This document shows, piece after piece, positions 22,761-35,900 of a DNA stretch of 64,000 nt (the first letter of the stretch is position 1; the number at the start of each line of letters is the position of its first letter). The DNA comes from Cyrtodaria siliqua (Eukaryota; Mollusca; Bivalvia; Adapedonta; Hiatellidae). The notes beneath the pieces are model-generated. The model was not told the origin of the DNA, searched no databases, and was given only the letters and a program-made list of their open reading frames with translations. Location: NCBI GenBank assembly GCA_037043455.1, contig JAWPHD010000283.1:1-64000 (forward strand), given 5' to 3'. Both the position numbers and the translations under genes were made by a program.

Positions 22761-23514
22761 TTAACCAAGAAAATTGAAGTTGGCGGCCACAGTTTTGCCC
22801 GTTTTAATTATTCTCACTTCTACGCCTAATTCAGTGTTACCATACACCATCTTAACAGCGTGTTTTCTTTCTTTGTACAACTTAATATCTGAAAAATCCG
22901 AGAACAACTTCCCTAAATACGAACATCCTTGATCGTCGACATACGAAGGATCCTTCTTATCTGAGGTGTAAATCTTTGTTGCTGCTCCTTTAGATTTCTT
23001 TGACCGAGGAAAATACTTTTTCTCATTAAATGTCATTCCAACTTGAACTTCTTGTCCGATTTCAACATGTTTGTCAAAGCAGCCTTGGCATTTCTCAATG
23101 CCGTCAATCAACACTTTCTTCGACTCAGGGTGGACACCTTGTTGAAAATGTTTATACACCTTTACTCCATATGTATATCTCGACACCCTTGCTACGATTG
23201 CTTTGGGGTTGTGACCAAAGATTACTGCTCCTTTCAGGACAGCTAACCCAGCTTCCTCTGGAATGATGACCTTCTTCGCCGGAAACCCTTTCCTTATAGC
23301 ATGTTGCAACATCTTCGATTCTGAAAATCCACCTACCATCAGTATAGTATCGGTTCCTTTTACAGCTGATTCTGCAAAGATGTCGTTAAGATGCGCGACG
23401 ATTCTGTCGCACGTTTCTGTGAAAAGACGTTTAACGAGCTCAGGCTGCACGCGAAGCTTGTCTCCAGTGAACGTTAGTTGATCCTTGATGTCTTGTTTCA
23501 TCATCAAACTGCGC
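22761..23514 (-). CDS. HSPA12-like HSP70 protein, 3' terminal exon
   Basis: Read from 23514 down to TAA at 22763-22761 it encodes 250 residues. Acceptor TATATTGTAG lies at 23515 upwards; sequence beyond it to 23636 is open by chance and not counted. Residues 60-66 are VGGFSES, then MLQHAI, and 85-100 are PEEAGLAVLKGAVIFG, followed by TYGVKVY at 114-120. These are the ATP-binding lobe end and the linker region of the divergent HSP70 family HSPA12A/B, whose members lack the usual substrate domain. The tail ends in NFNFLG. Family members number in the hundreds in bivalves and act in stress and immune responses. Upstream exons for the first half of the nucleotide-binding domain were not found, and the giant satellite lies directly upstream. 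Confidence 0.88.
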
Positions 23515-23856
23515 CTACAATATATCATAAGTTTATATAATATTCGTTTCACATAATAAGATAATAGTAATATGTCATCGAACTCAATCGTATGGAACAT
23601 CAATTTGTTACAGTTAAATACCATCAAGTGTATCACTAACTTTATCTACATTTCATAACTGACTGTGAACAAAAGTAAGTGGTAAATTAGTATAGCTAAA
23701 TGTACACAAAGGCATGCAGAAGAGAAGTATCTGATAGTTAGTTATACGGATACAATATGATGTATAGTGAATGATCTAAACGTTTCATAACGTGATTATA
23801 TCGAGTCTGACATGTGGATGTTTAAATAAGTAATAGATAGAGTCTGGTCTCAGCGA
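23515..23856. other. intron or 5' flank of the HSPA12-like exon
   Basis: AT-rich, no exon recognised. If the gene is intact this is the start of an intron that would have to span the 23.6-kb satellite array. Confidence 0.5.
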
Positions 23857-23914
23857 GTTGGCTTATTTAAACACCGAGATGGGCGTAGCCCATCGAGGTG
23901 TTTAAATAACCAAC
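23857..23914. repeat. near-perfect 27-bp palindrome at array edge
   Basis: GTTGGCTTATTTAAACACCG at 23857 pairs with the inverse CGAGGTGTTTAAATAACCAA at about 23894-23913, and the inner part GATGGGC pairs with GCCCATC. Arms 23857-23884 and 23888-23914 leave a three-base loop. One unpaired base and one mismatch are visible. Confidence 0.85.
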
Positions 23915-23974
23915 GATGAACCTAGGGTGAGATGAACCCAACGATGAACCCAACGATGAACCCAACGATGAACC
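23915..23974. repeat. 12-bp repeats that look like a seed of the 57-bp array
   Basis: CGATGAACCTAGGGTGAGAT is followed by four units of GATGAACCCAAC before the first full monomer at about 23974. The pieces GATGAACC, CCTAGGGTGAGATG and AAGTATGAACC also occur in the monomer, so this stretch combines monomer pieces with a short repeat. Confidence 0.7.
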
Positions 23975-26900
23975 CAAGTATGAACCTAGGGTGAGATGTC
24001 CCTATCTCACATGTAGCCTAGTCTCTGGTTACAAGTATGACCCTAGGGTGAGATGTCCCTATCCCACATGTAGCCTAGTCTCTGGTTACAAGTATGACCC
24101 TAGGGTGAGATGTCCCTATCCCACATGTAGCCTCGTCTCTGGTTACAAGAATGACCCTAGGGTGAGATGTCCCTATCTCACATGTAGCCTCGTCTCTGGT
24201 TACAAGTATGACCCTAGGGTGAGATGTCCCTATCACACATGTAGCCTCGTCTCTGGTTACAAGTATGACCCTAGGGTGAGATGTCCCTATCTCACATGTA
24301 GCCTAGTCTCTGGTTACAAATATGACCCTAGGGTGAGATGTCCCTATCTCACATGTAGCCTCGTCTCTGGTTACAAGTATGACCCTAGGGTGAGATGTCC
24401 CTATCCCACATGTAGCCTCGTCTCTGGTTACAAGTATGACCCTAGGGTGAGATATCCCTATCTCACATGTAGCCTCGTCTCTGGTTACAAGTATGACCCT
24501 AGGGTGAGATGTCCCTATCACACATGTAGCCTCGTCTCTGGTTACAAGTATGACCCTAGGATGAGATGTCCCTATCTCACATGTAGCCTAGTCTCTGGTT
24601 ACAAGTATGACCCTAGGGTGAGATGTCCCTATCACACATGTAGCCTCGTCTCTGGTTACAAGTATGACCCTAGGGTGAGATGTACCTATCTCACATGTAG
24701 CCTCGTCGCTGGTTACAAGTATGACCCTAGGGTGAGATGTCCCTATCACACATGTAGCCTCGTCTCTGGTTACAAGTATGACCCTAGGGTGAGATGTACC
24801 TATCTCACATGTAGCCTCGTCTCTGGTTACAAGTATGACCCTAGGGTGAGATGTCCCTATCACACATGTAGCCTCGTCTCTGGTTACAAGTATGACCCTA
24901 GGGTGAGATGTCCCTATCTCACATGTAGCCTCGTCTCTGGTTACAAGTATGACCCTAGGGCGAGATGTCCCTATCTCACATGTAGCCTCGTCTCTGGTTA
25001 CAAGTATGACCCTAGGGTGAGATGTCCCTATCTCACATGTAGCCTAGTCTCTGGTTACAAGTATGACCCTAGGGTGAGATGTCCCTATCACACATGTAGC
25101 CTCGTCTCTGGTTACAAGTATGACCCTAGGGTGAGATATCCCTATCTCACATGTAGCCTCGTCTCTGGTTACAAGTATGACCCTAGGGTGAGATGTCCCT
25201 ATCACACATGTAGCCTCGTCTCTGGTTACAAGTATGACCCTAGGGTGAGATGTCCCTATCTCACATGTAGCCTAGTCTCTGGTTACAAGTATGATCCTAG
25301 GGTGAGATGTCCCTATCCCACATGTAGCCTCGTCTCTGGTTACAAGTATGACCCTAGGGTGAGATGTCCCTATCCCACATGTAGCCTCGTCTCTGGTTAC
25401 AAGTATGACCCTAGGGTGAGATGTCCCTATCTCACATGTAGCCTCGTCTCTGGTTACAAGTATGACCCTAGGGTGAGATGTCCCTATCTCACATGTAGCC
25501 TCGTCTCCGGTTACAAGTATGACCCTAGGGTGAGATGTCCCTATCACACATGTAGCCTCGTCTCCGGTTACAAGTATGACCCTAGGGTGAGATGTCCCTA
25601 TCACACATGTAGCCTCGTCTCTGGTTACAAGTATGACCCTAGGGTGAGATGTCCCTATCTCACATGTAGCCTAGTCTCTGGTTACAAGTATGACCCTAGG
25701 GTGAGATGTCCCTATCTCACATGTAGCCTCGTCTCTGGTTACAAGTATGATCCTAGGGTGAGATGTCCCTATCACACATGTAGCCTCGTCTCTGGTTACA
25801 AGTATGACCCTAGGGTGAGATGTCCCTATCACACATGTAGCCTCGTCTCTGGTTACAAGTATGACCCTAGGGTGAGATGTCCCTATCTCACATGTAGCCT
25901 AGTCTCTGGTTACAAGTATGACCCTAGGGTGAGATGTCCCTATCCCACATGTAGCCTCGTCTCTGGTTACAAGTATGACCCTAGGGTGAGATGTCCCTAT
26001 CTCACATGTAGCCTCGTCTCTGGTTACAAGTATGACCATAGGGTGAGATGTCCCTATCACACATGTAGCCTCGTCTCTGGTTACAAGTATGACCCTAGGG
26101 TGAGATATCCCTATCTCACATGTAGCCTAGTCTCTGGTTACAAGTATGACCCTAGGGTGAGATGCCCCTATCCCACATGTAGCCTCGTCTCTGGTTACAA
26201 GTATGACCCTAGGGTGAGATGTCCCTATCTCACATGTAGCCTCGTCTCTGGTTACAAGTATGACCCTAGGGTGAGATGTCCCTATCTCACATGTAGCCTA
26301 GTCTCTGGTTACAAGTATGACCCTAGGGTGAGATGTCCCTATCTCACATGTAGCCTCGTCTCTGGTTACAAGTATGACCCTAGGGTGAGATGTCCCTATC
26401 TCACATGTAGCCTCGTCTCTGGTTACAAGTATGACCCTAGGGTGAGATGTCCCTATCCCACATGTAGCCTCGTCTCTGGTTACAAGTATGACCCTAGGGT
26501 GAGATGTCCCTATCTCACATGTAGCCTCGTCTCTGGTTACAAGTATGAACCTAGGGTGAGATGTCCCTATCACACATGCAGCCTCGTCTCTGGTTACAAG
26601 TATGACCCTAGGGTGAGATGTCCCTATCACACATGTAGCCTCGTCTCTGGTTACAAGTATGACCCTAGGGTGAGATGTCGCTATCTCACATGTAGCCTCG
26701 TCTCTGGTTACAAGTATGAACCTAGGGTGAGATGTCCCTATCTCACATGTAGCCTCGTCTCTGGTTACAAGTATGACCCTAGGGTGAGATGTCCCTATCA
26801 CACATGTAGCCTCGTCTCTGGTTACAAGTATGACCCTAGGGTGAGATGTCCCTATCACACATGTAGCCTCGTCTCTGGTTACAAGTATGACCCTAGGGTG

Positions 26901-29900
26901 AGATGTCCCTATCTCACATGTAGCCTAGTCTCTGGTTACAAGTATGACCCTAGGGTGAGATGTCCCTATCCCACATGTAGCTTCGTCTCTGGTTACAAGT
27001 ATGACCCTAGGGTGAGATGTCCCTATCTCACATGTAGCCTCGTCTCTGGTTACAAGTATGACCATAGGGTGAGATGTCCCTATCACACGTGTAGCCTCGT
27101 CTCTGGTTACAAGTATGACCCTAGGGTGAGATGTCCCTATCTCACATGTAGCCTAGTCTCTGGTTACAAGTATGACCCTAGGGTGAGATGTCCCTATCCC
27201 ACATGTAGCCTCGTCTCTGGTTACAAGTATGACCCTAGGGTGAGATGTCCCTATCCCACATGTAGCCTCGTCTCTGGTTACAAGTATGACCCTAGGGTGA
27301 GATGTCCCTATCCCACATGTAGCCTAGTCTCTGGTTACAAGTATGACCCTAGGGTGAGATGTCCCTATCTCACATGTAGCCTAGTCTCTGGTTACAAGTA
27401 TGACCCTAGGGTGAGATGCCCCTATCCCACATGTAGCCTCGTCTCTGGCTACAAGTATGACCCTAGGGTGAGATGTCCCTATCACACATGTAGCCTCGTC
27501 TCTGGTTACAAGTATGACCCTAGGGTGAGATGTCCCTATCCCACATGTAGCCTAGTCTCTGGTTACAAGTATGACCCTAGGGTGAGATGTCCCTATCTCA
27601 CATGTAGCCTCGTCTCTGGTTACAAGTATGACCCTAGGGTGAGATGTCCCTACCTCACATGTAGCCTAGTCTCTGGTTACAAGTATGACCCTAGGGTGAG
27701 ATGTCCCTATCTCACATGTAGCCTCGTCTCTGGTTACAAGTATGACCCTAGGGTGAGATGTCCCTATCTCACATGTAGCCTCGTCTCTGGTTACAAGTAT
27801 GACCCTAGGGTGAGATGTCCCTATCCCACATGTAGCCTCGTCTCTGGTTACAAGTATGACCCTAGGGTGAGATTTCCCTATCTCACATGTAGCCTCGTCT
27901 CTGGTTACAAGTATGAACCTAGGGTGAGATGTCCCTATCACACATGTAGCCTCGTCTCTGGTTACAAGTATGACCCTAGGGTGAGATGTCCCTATCACAC
28001 ATGTAGCCTCGTCTCTGGTTACAAGTATGACCCTAGGGTGAGATGTCCCTATCTCACATGTAGCCTCGTCTCTGGTTACAAGTATGAACCTAGGGTGAGA
28101 TGTCCCTATCTCACATGTAGCCTCGTCTCTGGTTACAAGTATGACCCTAGGGTGAGATGTCCCTATCACACATGTAGCCTCGTCTCTGGTTACAAGTATG
28201 ACCCTAGGGTGAGATGTCCCTATCACACATGTAGCCTCGTCTCTGGTTACAAGTATGACCCTAGGGTGAGATGTCCCTATCTCACATGTAGCCTAGTCTC
28301 TGGTTACAAGTATGACCCTAGGGTGAGATGTCCCTATCCCACATGTAGCTTCGTCTCTGGTTACAAGTATGACCCTAGGGTGAGATGTCCCTATCTCACA
28401 TGTAGCCTCGTCTCTGGTTACAAGTATGACCATAGGGTGAGATGTCCCTATCACACGTGTAGCCTCGTCTCTGGTTACAAGTATGACCCTAGGGTGAGAT
28501 GTCCCTATCTCACATGTAGCCTAGTCTCTGGTTACAAGTATGACCCTAGGGTGAGATGTCCCTATCCCACATGTAGCCTCGTCTCTGATTACAAGTATGA
28601 CCCTAGGGTGAGATGTCCCTATCCCACATGTAGCCTCGTCTCTGGTTACATGTATGACCCTAGGGTGAGATGTCCCTATCCCACATGTAGCCTAGTCTCT
28701 GGTTACAAGTATGACCCTAGGGTGATATGTCCCTATATCACAGGTAGCCTAGTCTCTGGTTACAAGTACGACCCTAGGGTGAGATGTCCCTATCTCACAT
28801 GTAGCCTCGTCTCTGGTTACAAGTATGAACCTAGGGTGAGATGTCCCTATCTCACATGTAGCCTCGTCTCTGGTTACAAGTATGACCCTAGGGTGAGATG
28901 TCCCTATCTCACATGTAGCCTCGTCTCTGGTTACAAGTATGACCCTAGGGTGAGATGTCCCTATCCCACATGTAGCCTAGTCTCTGGTTACAAGTATGAC
29001 CCTAGGGTGAGATGTCCCTATCTCACATGTAGCCTCGTCTCTGGTTACAGGTATGACCCTAGGGTGAGATGTCCCTATCTCACATGTAGCCTAGTCTCTG
29101 GTTACAAGTATGACCCTAGGGTGAGATGTCCCTATCTCACATGTAGCCTCGTCTCTGGTTACAAGTATGACCCAAGGGTGAGATGTCCCTATCTCACATG
29201 TAGCCTCGTCTCTGGTTACAAGTATGACCCTAGGGTGAGATGTCCCTATCCCACATGTAGCCTCGTCTCTGGTTACAAGTATGACACTAGGGTGAGATGT
29301 CCCTATCTCACATGTAGCCTCGTCTCTGGTTACAAGTATGAACCTAGGGTGAGATGTCCCTATCACACATGTAGCCTCGTCTCTGGTTACAAGTATGACC
29401 CTAGGGTGAGATGTCCCTATCACACATGTAGCCTCGTCTCTGGTTACAAGTATGACCCTAGGGTGAGATGTCCCTATCTCACATGTAGCCTCGTCTCTGG
29501 TTACAAGTATGAACCTAGGGTGAGATGTCCCTATCTCACATGTAGCCTCGTCTCTGGTTACAAGTATGACCCTAGGGTGAGATGTCCCTATCACACATGT
29601 AGCCTCGTCTCTGGTTACAAGTATGACCCTAGGGTGAGATGTCCCTATCACACATGTAGCCTCGTCTCTGGTTACAAGTATGACCCTAGGGTGAGATGTC
29701 CCTATCTCACATGTAGCCTAGTCTCTGGTTACAAGTATGACCCTAGGGTGAGATGTCCCTATCTCACATGTAGCCTAGTCTCTGGTTACAAGTATGACCC
29801 TAGGGTGAGATGTCCCTATCCCACATGTAGCCTAGTCTCTGGTTACAAGTATGACCCTAGGGTGAGATGTCCCTATCCTACATGTATCCTCGTCTCTGGT

Positions 29901-32900
29901 TACAAGTATGACCCTCGGGTGAGATGTCCCTATCTCACATGTAGCCTCGTCTCTGGTTACAAGTATGACCCTAGGGTGAGATGTCCCTATCACACATGTA
30001 GCCTCGTCTCAGGTTACAAGTATGACCCTAGGGTGAGATGTCCCTATCTCACATGTAGCCTCGTCTCTGGTTACAAATATGACCCTAGGGTGAGATGTCC
30101 CTATCTCACATGTAGCCTCGTCTCTGGTTACAAGTATGACCCTAGGGTGAGATATCCCTATCTCACATGTAGCCTCGTCTCTGGTTACAAGTATGACCCT
30201 AGGGTGAGATGTCCCTATCACACATGTAGCCTAGTCTCTGGTTACAAGTATGACCCTAGGGTGAGATGTCCCTATCACACATGTAGCCTCGTCTCTGGTT
30301 ACAAGTATGACCCTAGGGTGAGATGTCCCTATCTCACATGTAGCCTCGTCTCTGGTTACAAGTATGACCCTAGGGTGAGATGTCCCTATCACACATGTAG
30401 CCTCGTCTCTGGTTACAAGTATGACCCTAGGGTGAGATGTCCCTATCTCACATGTAGCCTAGTCTCTGGTTACAAGTATGACCCTAGGGTGAGATGTCCC
30501 TATCCCACATGTAGCCTCGTCTCTGGTTACAAGTATGACCCTAGGGTGAGATGTCCCTATCTCACATGTAGCCTCGTTTCTGGTTACAAGTATGACCCTA
30601 GGGTGAGATGTCCCTATCTCACATGTAGCCTCGTCTCTGGTTACAAGTATGACCCTAGGGTGAGATGTCCCTATCTCACATGTAGCCTCGTCTCTGGTTA
30701 CAAGTATGACCCTAGGGTGAGATGTCCCTATCTCACATGTAGCCTCGTCTCTGGTTACAAGTATGACCCTAGGGTGAGATGTCCCTATCACACATGTAGC
30801 CTCGTCTCCGGTTACAAGTATGACCCTAGGGTGAGATGTCCCTATCACACATGTAGCCTCGTCTCCGGTTACAAGTATGACCCTAGGGTGAGATGTCCCT
30901 ATCACACATGTAGCCTCGTCTCCGGTTACAAGTATGACCCTAGGGTGAGATGTCCCTATCTCACATGTAGCCTAGTCTCTGGTTACAAGTATGACCCTAG
31001 GGTGAGATGTCCCTATCTCACATGTAGCCTCGTCTCTGGTTACAAGTATGATCCTAGGGTGAGATGTCCCTATCACACATGTAGCCTCGTCTCTGGTTAC
31101 AAGTATGACCCTAGGGTGAGATGTCCCTATCTCACATGTAGCCTAGTCTCTGGTTACAAGTATGACCCTAGGGTGAGATGTCCCTATCCCACATGTAGCC
31201 TCGTCTCTGGTTACAAGTATGACCCTAGGGTGAGATGTCCCTATCTCACATGTAGCCTCGTCTCTGGTTACAAGTATGACCATAGGGTGAGATGTCCCTA
31301 TCACACATGTAGCCTCGTCTCTGGTTACAAGTATGACCCTAGGGTGAGATGTCCCTATCTCACATGTACCCTAGTCTCTGGTTACAAGTATGACCCTAGG
31401 GTGAGATGTCCCTATCACACATGTAGCCTCGTCTCTGGTTACAAGTATGACCCTAGGGTGAGATGTCCCTATCCCACATGTAGCCTAGTCTCTGGTTACA
31501 AGTATGACCCTAGGGTGAGATGTCCCTATCTCACATGTAGCCTCGTCTCTGGTTACAAGTATGACCCTAGGGTGAGATGTCCCTATCTCACAGGTAGCCT
31601 AGTCTCTGGTTACAAGTATGACCCTAGGGTGAGATGTCCCTATCTCACATGTAGCCTCGTCTCTGGTTACAAGTATGACCCTAGGGTGAGATGTCCCTAT
31701 CTCACATGTAGCCTCGTCTCTGGTTACAAGTATGACCCTAGGGTGAGATGTCCCTATCCCACATGTAGCCTCGTCTCTGGTTACAAGTATGACCCTAGGG
31801 TGAGATGTCCCTATCTCACATGTAGCCTCGTCTCTAGTTACAAGTATGAACCTAGGGTGAGATGTCCCTATCACACATGTAGCCTCGTCTCTGGTTACAC
31901 GTATGACCCTAGGGTGAGATGTCCCTATCACACATGTAGCCTCGTCTCTGGTTACAAGTATGACCCTAGGGTGAGATGTCCCTATCTCACATGTAGCCTC
32001 GTCTCTGGTTACAAGTATGAACCTAGGGTGAGATGTCCCTATCTCACATGTAGCCTCGTCTCTGGTTACAAGTATGACCCTAGGGTGAGATGTCCCTATC
32101 ACACGTGTAGCCTCGTCTCTGGTTACAAGTATGACCCTAGGGTGAGATGTCCCTATCACACATGTAGCCTCGTCTCTGGTTACAAGTATGACCCTAGGGT
32201 GAGATGTCCCTATCTCACATGTAGCCTAGTCTCTGGTTACAAGTATGACCCTAGGGTGAGATGTCCCTATCTCACATGTAGCCTCGTCTCTGGTTACAAG
32301 TATGACCATAGGGTGAGATGTCCCTATCACACAGGTAGCCTCGTCTCTGGTTACAAGTATGACCCTAGGGTGATATGTCCCTATATCACAGGTAGCCTAG
32401 TCTCTGGTTACAAGTACGACCCTAGGGTGAGATGTCCCTATCTCACATGTAGCCTCGTCTCTGGTTACAAGTATGAACCTAGGGTGAGATGTCCCTATCT
32501 CACATGTAGCCTCGTCTCTGGTTACAAGTATGACCCTAGGGTGAGATGTCCCTATCTCACATGTAGCCTCGTCTCTGGTTACAAGTATGACCATAGGGTG
32601 AGATGTCCCTATCACACATGTAGCCTCGTCTCTGGTTACAAGTATGACCCTAGGGTGAGATGTCCCTATCTCACATGTAGCCTAGTCTCTAGTTACAAGT
32701 ATGACCCTAGGGTGAGATGCCCCTATCCCACATGTAGCCTCGTCTCTGGTTACAAGTATGACCCTGGGGTGAGATGTCCCTATCCCACATGTAGCCTCGT
32801 CTCTGGTTACAAGTATGACCCTAGGGTGAGATGTCCCTATCCCACATGTAGCCTAGTCTCTGGTTACAAGTATGACCCTAGGGTGAGATGTCCCTATCTC

Positions 32901-35900
32901 ACATGTAGCCTAGTCTCTGGTTACAAGTATGACCCTAGGGTGAGATGCCCCTATCCCACATGTAGCCTCGTGTCTGGTTACAAGTATGACCATAGGGTGA
33001 GATGTCCCTATCACACTTGTAGCCTCGTCTCTGGTTACAAGTATGACCCTAGGGTGAGATGTCCCTATCTCACATGTAGCCTAGTCTCTGGTTACAAGTA
33101 TGACCCTAGGGTGAGATGTCCCTATCCCACATGTAGCCTCGTCTCTGGTTACAAGTATGACCCTAGGGTGAGATGTCCCTATCTCACATGTAGCCTCGTC
33201 TCTGGTTACAAGTATGACCCTAGGGTGAGATGTCCCTATCTCACATGTAGCCTCGTCTCTGGTTACAAGTATGACCCTAGGGTGAGATGTCCCTATCACA
33301 CATGTAGACTCGTCTCCGGTTACAAGTATGACCCTAGGGTGAGATGTCCCTATCACACATGTAGCCTCGTCTCCGGTTACAAGTATGACCCTAGGGTGAG
33401 ATGTCCCTATCACACATGTAGCCTCGTCTCTGGTTACAAGTATGACCCTAGGGTGAGATGTCCCTATCTCACATGTAGCCTAGTCTCTGGTTACAAGTAT
33501 GACCCTAGGGTGAGATGTCCCTATCTCACATGTAGCCTCGTCTCTGGTTACAAGTATGATCCTAGGGTGAGATGTCCCTATCACACATGTAGCCTCGTCT
33601 CTGGTTACAAGTATGACCCTAGGGTGATATGTCACTATCACACATGTAGCCTCGTCTCTGGTTACAAGTATGACCCTAGGGTGAGATGTCCCTATCTCAC
33701 ATGTAGCCTAGTCTCTGGTTACAAGTATGACCCTAGGGTGAGATGTCCCTATCCCACATGTAGCCTCGTCTCTGGTTACAAGTATGACCCTAGGGTGAGA
33801 TGTCCCTATCTCACATGTAGCCTCGTCTCTGGTTACAAGTATGACCATAGGGTGAGATGTCCCTATCACACATGTAGCCTCGTCTCTGGTTACAAGTATG
33901 ACCCTATGGTGAGATGTCCCTATCTCACATGTAGCCTAGTCTCTGGTTACAAGTATGACCCTAGGGTGAGATGCCCCTATCCCACATGTAGCCTCGTCTC
34001 TGGCTACAAGTATGACCCTAGGGTGAGATGTCCCTATCACACGTGTAGCCTCGTCTCTGGTTACAAGTATGACCCTAGGGTGAGATGTCCCTATCACACA
34101 TGTAGCCTCGTCTCTGGTTACAAGTATGACCCTAGGGTGAGATGTCCCTATCTCACATGTAGCCTAGTCTCTGGTTACAAGTATGACCCTAGGGTGAGAT
34201 GTCCCTATCTCACATGTAGCCTCGTCTCTGGTTACAAGTATGACCATAGGGTGAGATGTCCCTATCACACAGGTAGCCTCGTCTCTGGTTACAAGTATGA
34301 CCCTAGGGTGATATGTCCCTATATCACAGGTAGCCTAGTCTCTGGTTACAAGTACGACCCTAGGGTGAGATGTCCCTATCTCACATGTAGCCTCGTCTCT
34401 GGTTACAAGTATGAACCTAGGGTGAGATGTCCCTATCTCACATGTAGCCTCGTCTCTGGTTACAAGTATGACCCTAGGGTGAGATGTCCCTATCTCACAT
34501 GTAGCCTCGTCTCTGGTTACAAGTATGACCATAGGGTGAGATGTCCCTATCACACATGTAGCCTCGTCTCTGGTTACAAGTATGACCCTAGGGTGAGATG
34601 TCCCTATCTCACATGTAGCCTAGTCTCTAGTTACAAGTATGACCCTAGGGTGAGATGCCCCTATCCCACATGTAGCCTCGTCTCTGGTTACAAGTATGAC
34701 CCTGGGGTGAGATGTCCCTATCCCACATGTAGCCTCGTCTCTGGTTACAAGTATGACCCTAGGGTGAGATGTCCCTATCCCACATGTAGCCTAGTCTCTG
34801 GTTACAAGTATGACCCTAGGGTGAGATGTCCCTATCTCACATGTAGCCTAGTCTCTGGTTACAAGTATGACCCTAGGGTGAGATGCCCCTATCCCACATG
34901 TAGCCTCGTGTCTGGTTACAAGTATGACCATAGGGTGAGATGTCCCTATCGCACTTGTAGCCTCGTCTCTGGTTACAAGTATGACCCTAGGGTGAGATGT
35001 CCCTATCTCACATGTAGCCTAGTCTCTGGTTACAAGTATGACCCTAGGGTGAGATGTCCCTATCCCACATGTAGCCTCGTCTCTGGTTACAAGTATGACC
35101 CTAGGGTGAGATGTCCCTATCTCACATGTAGCCTCGTCTCTGGTTACAAGTATGACCCTAGGGTGAGATGTCCCTATCTCACATGTAGCCTCGTCTCTGG
35201 TTACAAGTATGACCCTAGGGTGAGATGTCCCTATCACACATGTAGACTCGTCTCCGGTTACAAGTATGACCCTAGGGTGAGATGTCCCTATCACACATGT
35301 AGCCTCGTCTCCGGTTACAAGTATGACCCTAGGGTGAGATGTCCCTATCACACATGTAGCCTCGTCTCTGGTTACAAGTATGACCCTAGGGTGAGATGTC
35401 CCTATCTCACATGTAGCCTAGTCTCTGGTTACAAGTATGACCCTAGGGTGAGATGTCCCTATCTCACATGTAGCCTCGTCTCTGGTTACAAGTATGATCC
35501 TAGGGTGAGATGTCCCTATCACACATGTAGCCTCGTCTCTGGTTACAAGTATGACCCTAGGGTGATATGTCCCTATCACACATGTAGCCTCGTCTCTGGT
35601 TACAAGTATGACCCTAGGGTGAGATGTCCCTATCTCACATGTAGCCTAGTCTCTGGTTACAAGTATGACCCTAGGGTGAGATGTCCCTATCCCACATGTA
35701 GCCTCGTCTCTGGTTACAAGTATGACCCTAGGGTGAGATGTCCCTATCTCACATGTAGCCTCGTCTCTGGTTACAAGTATGACCATAGGGTGAGATGTCC
35801 CTATCACACATGTAGCCTCGTCTCTGGTTACAAGTATGACCCTATGGTGAGATGTCCCTATCTCACATGTAGCCTAGTCTCTGGTTACAAGTATGACCCT

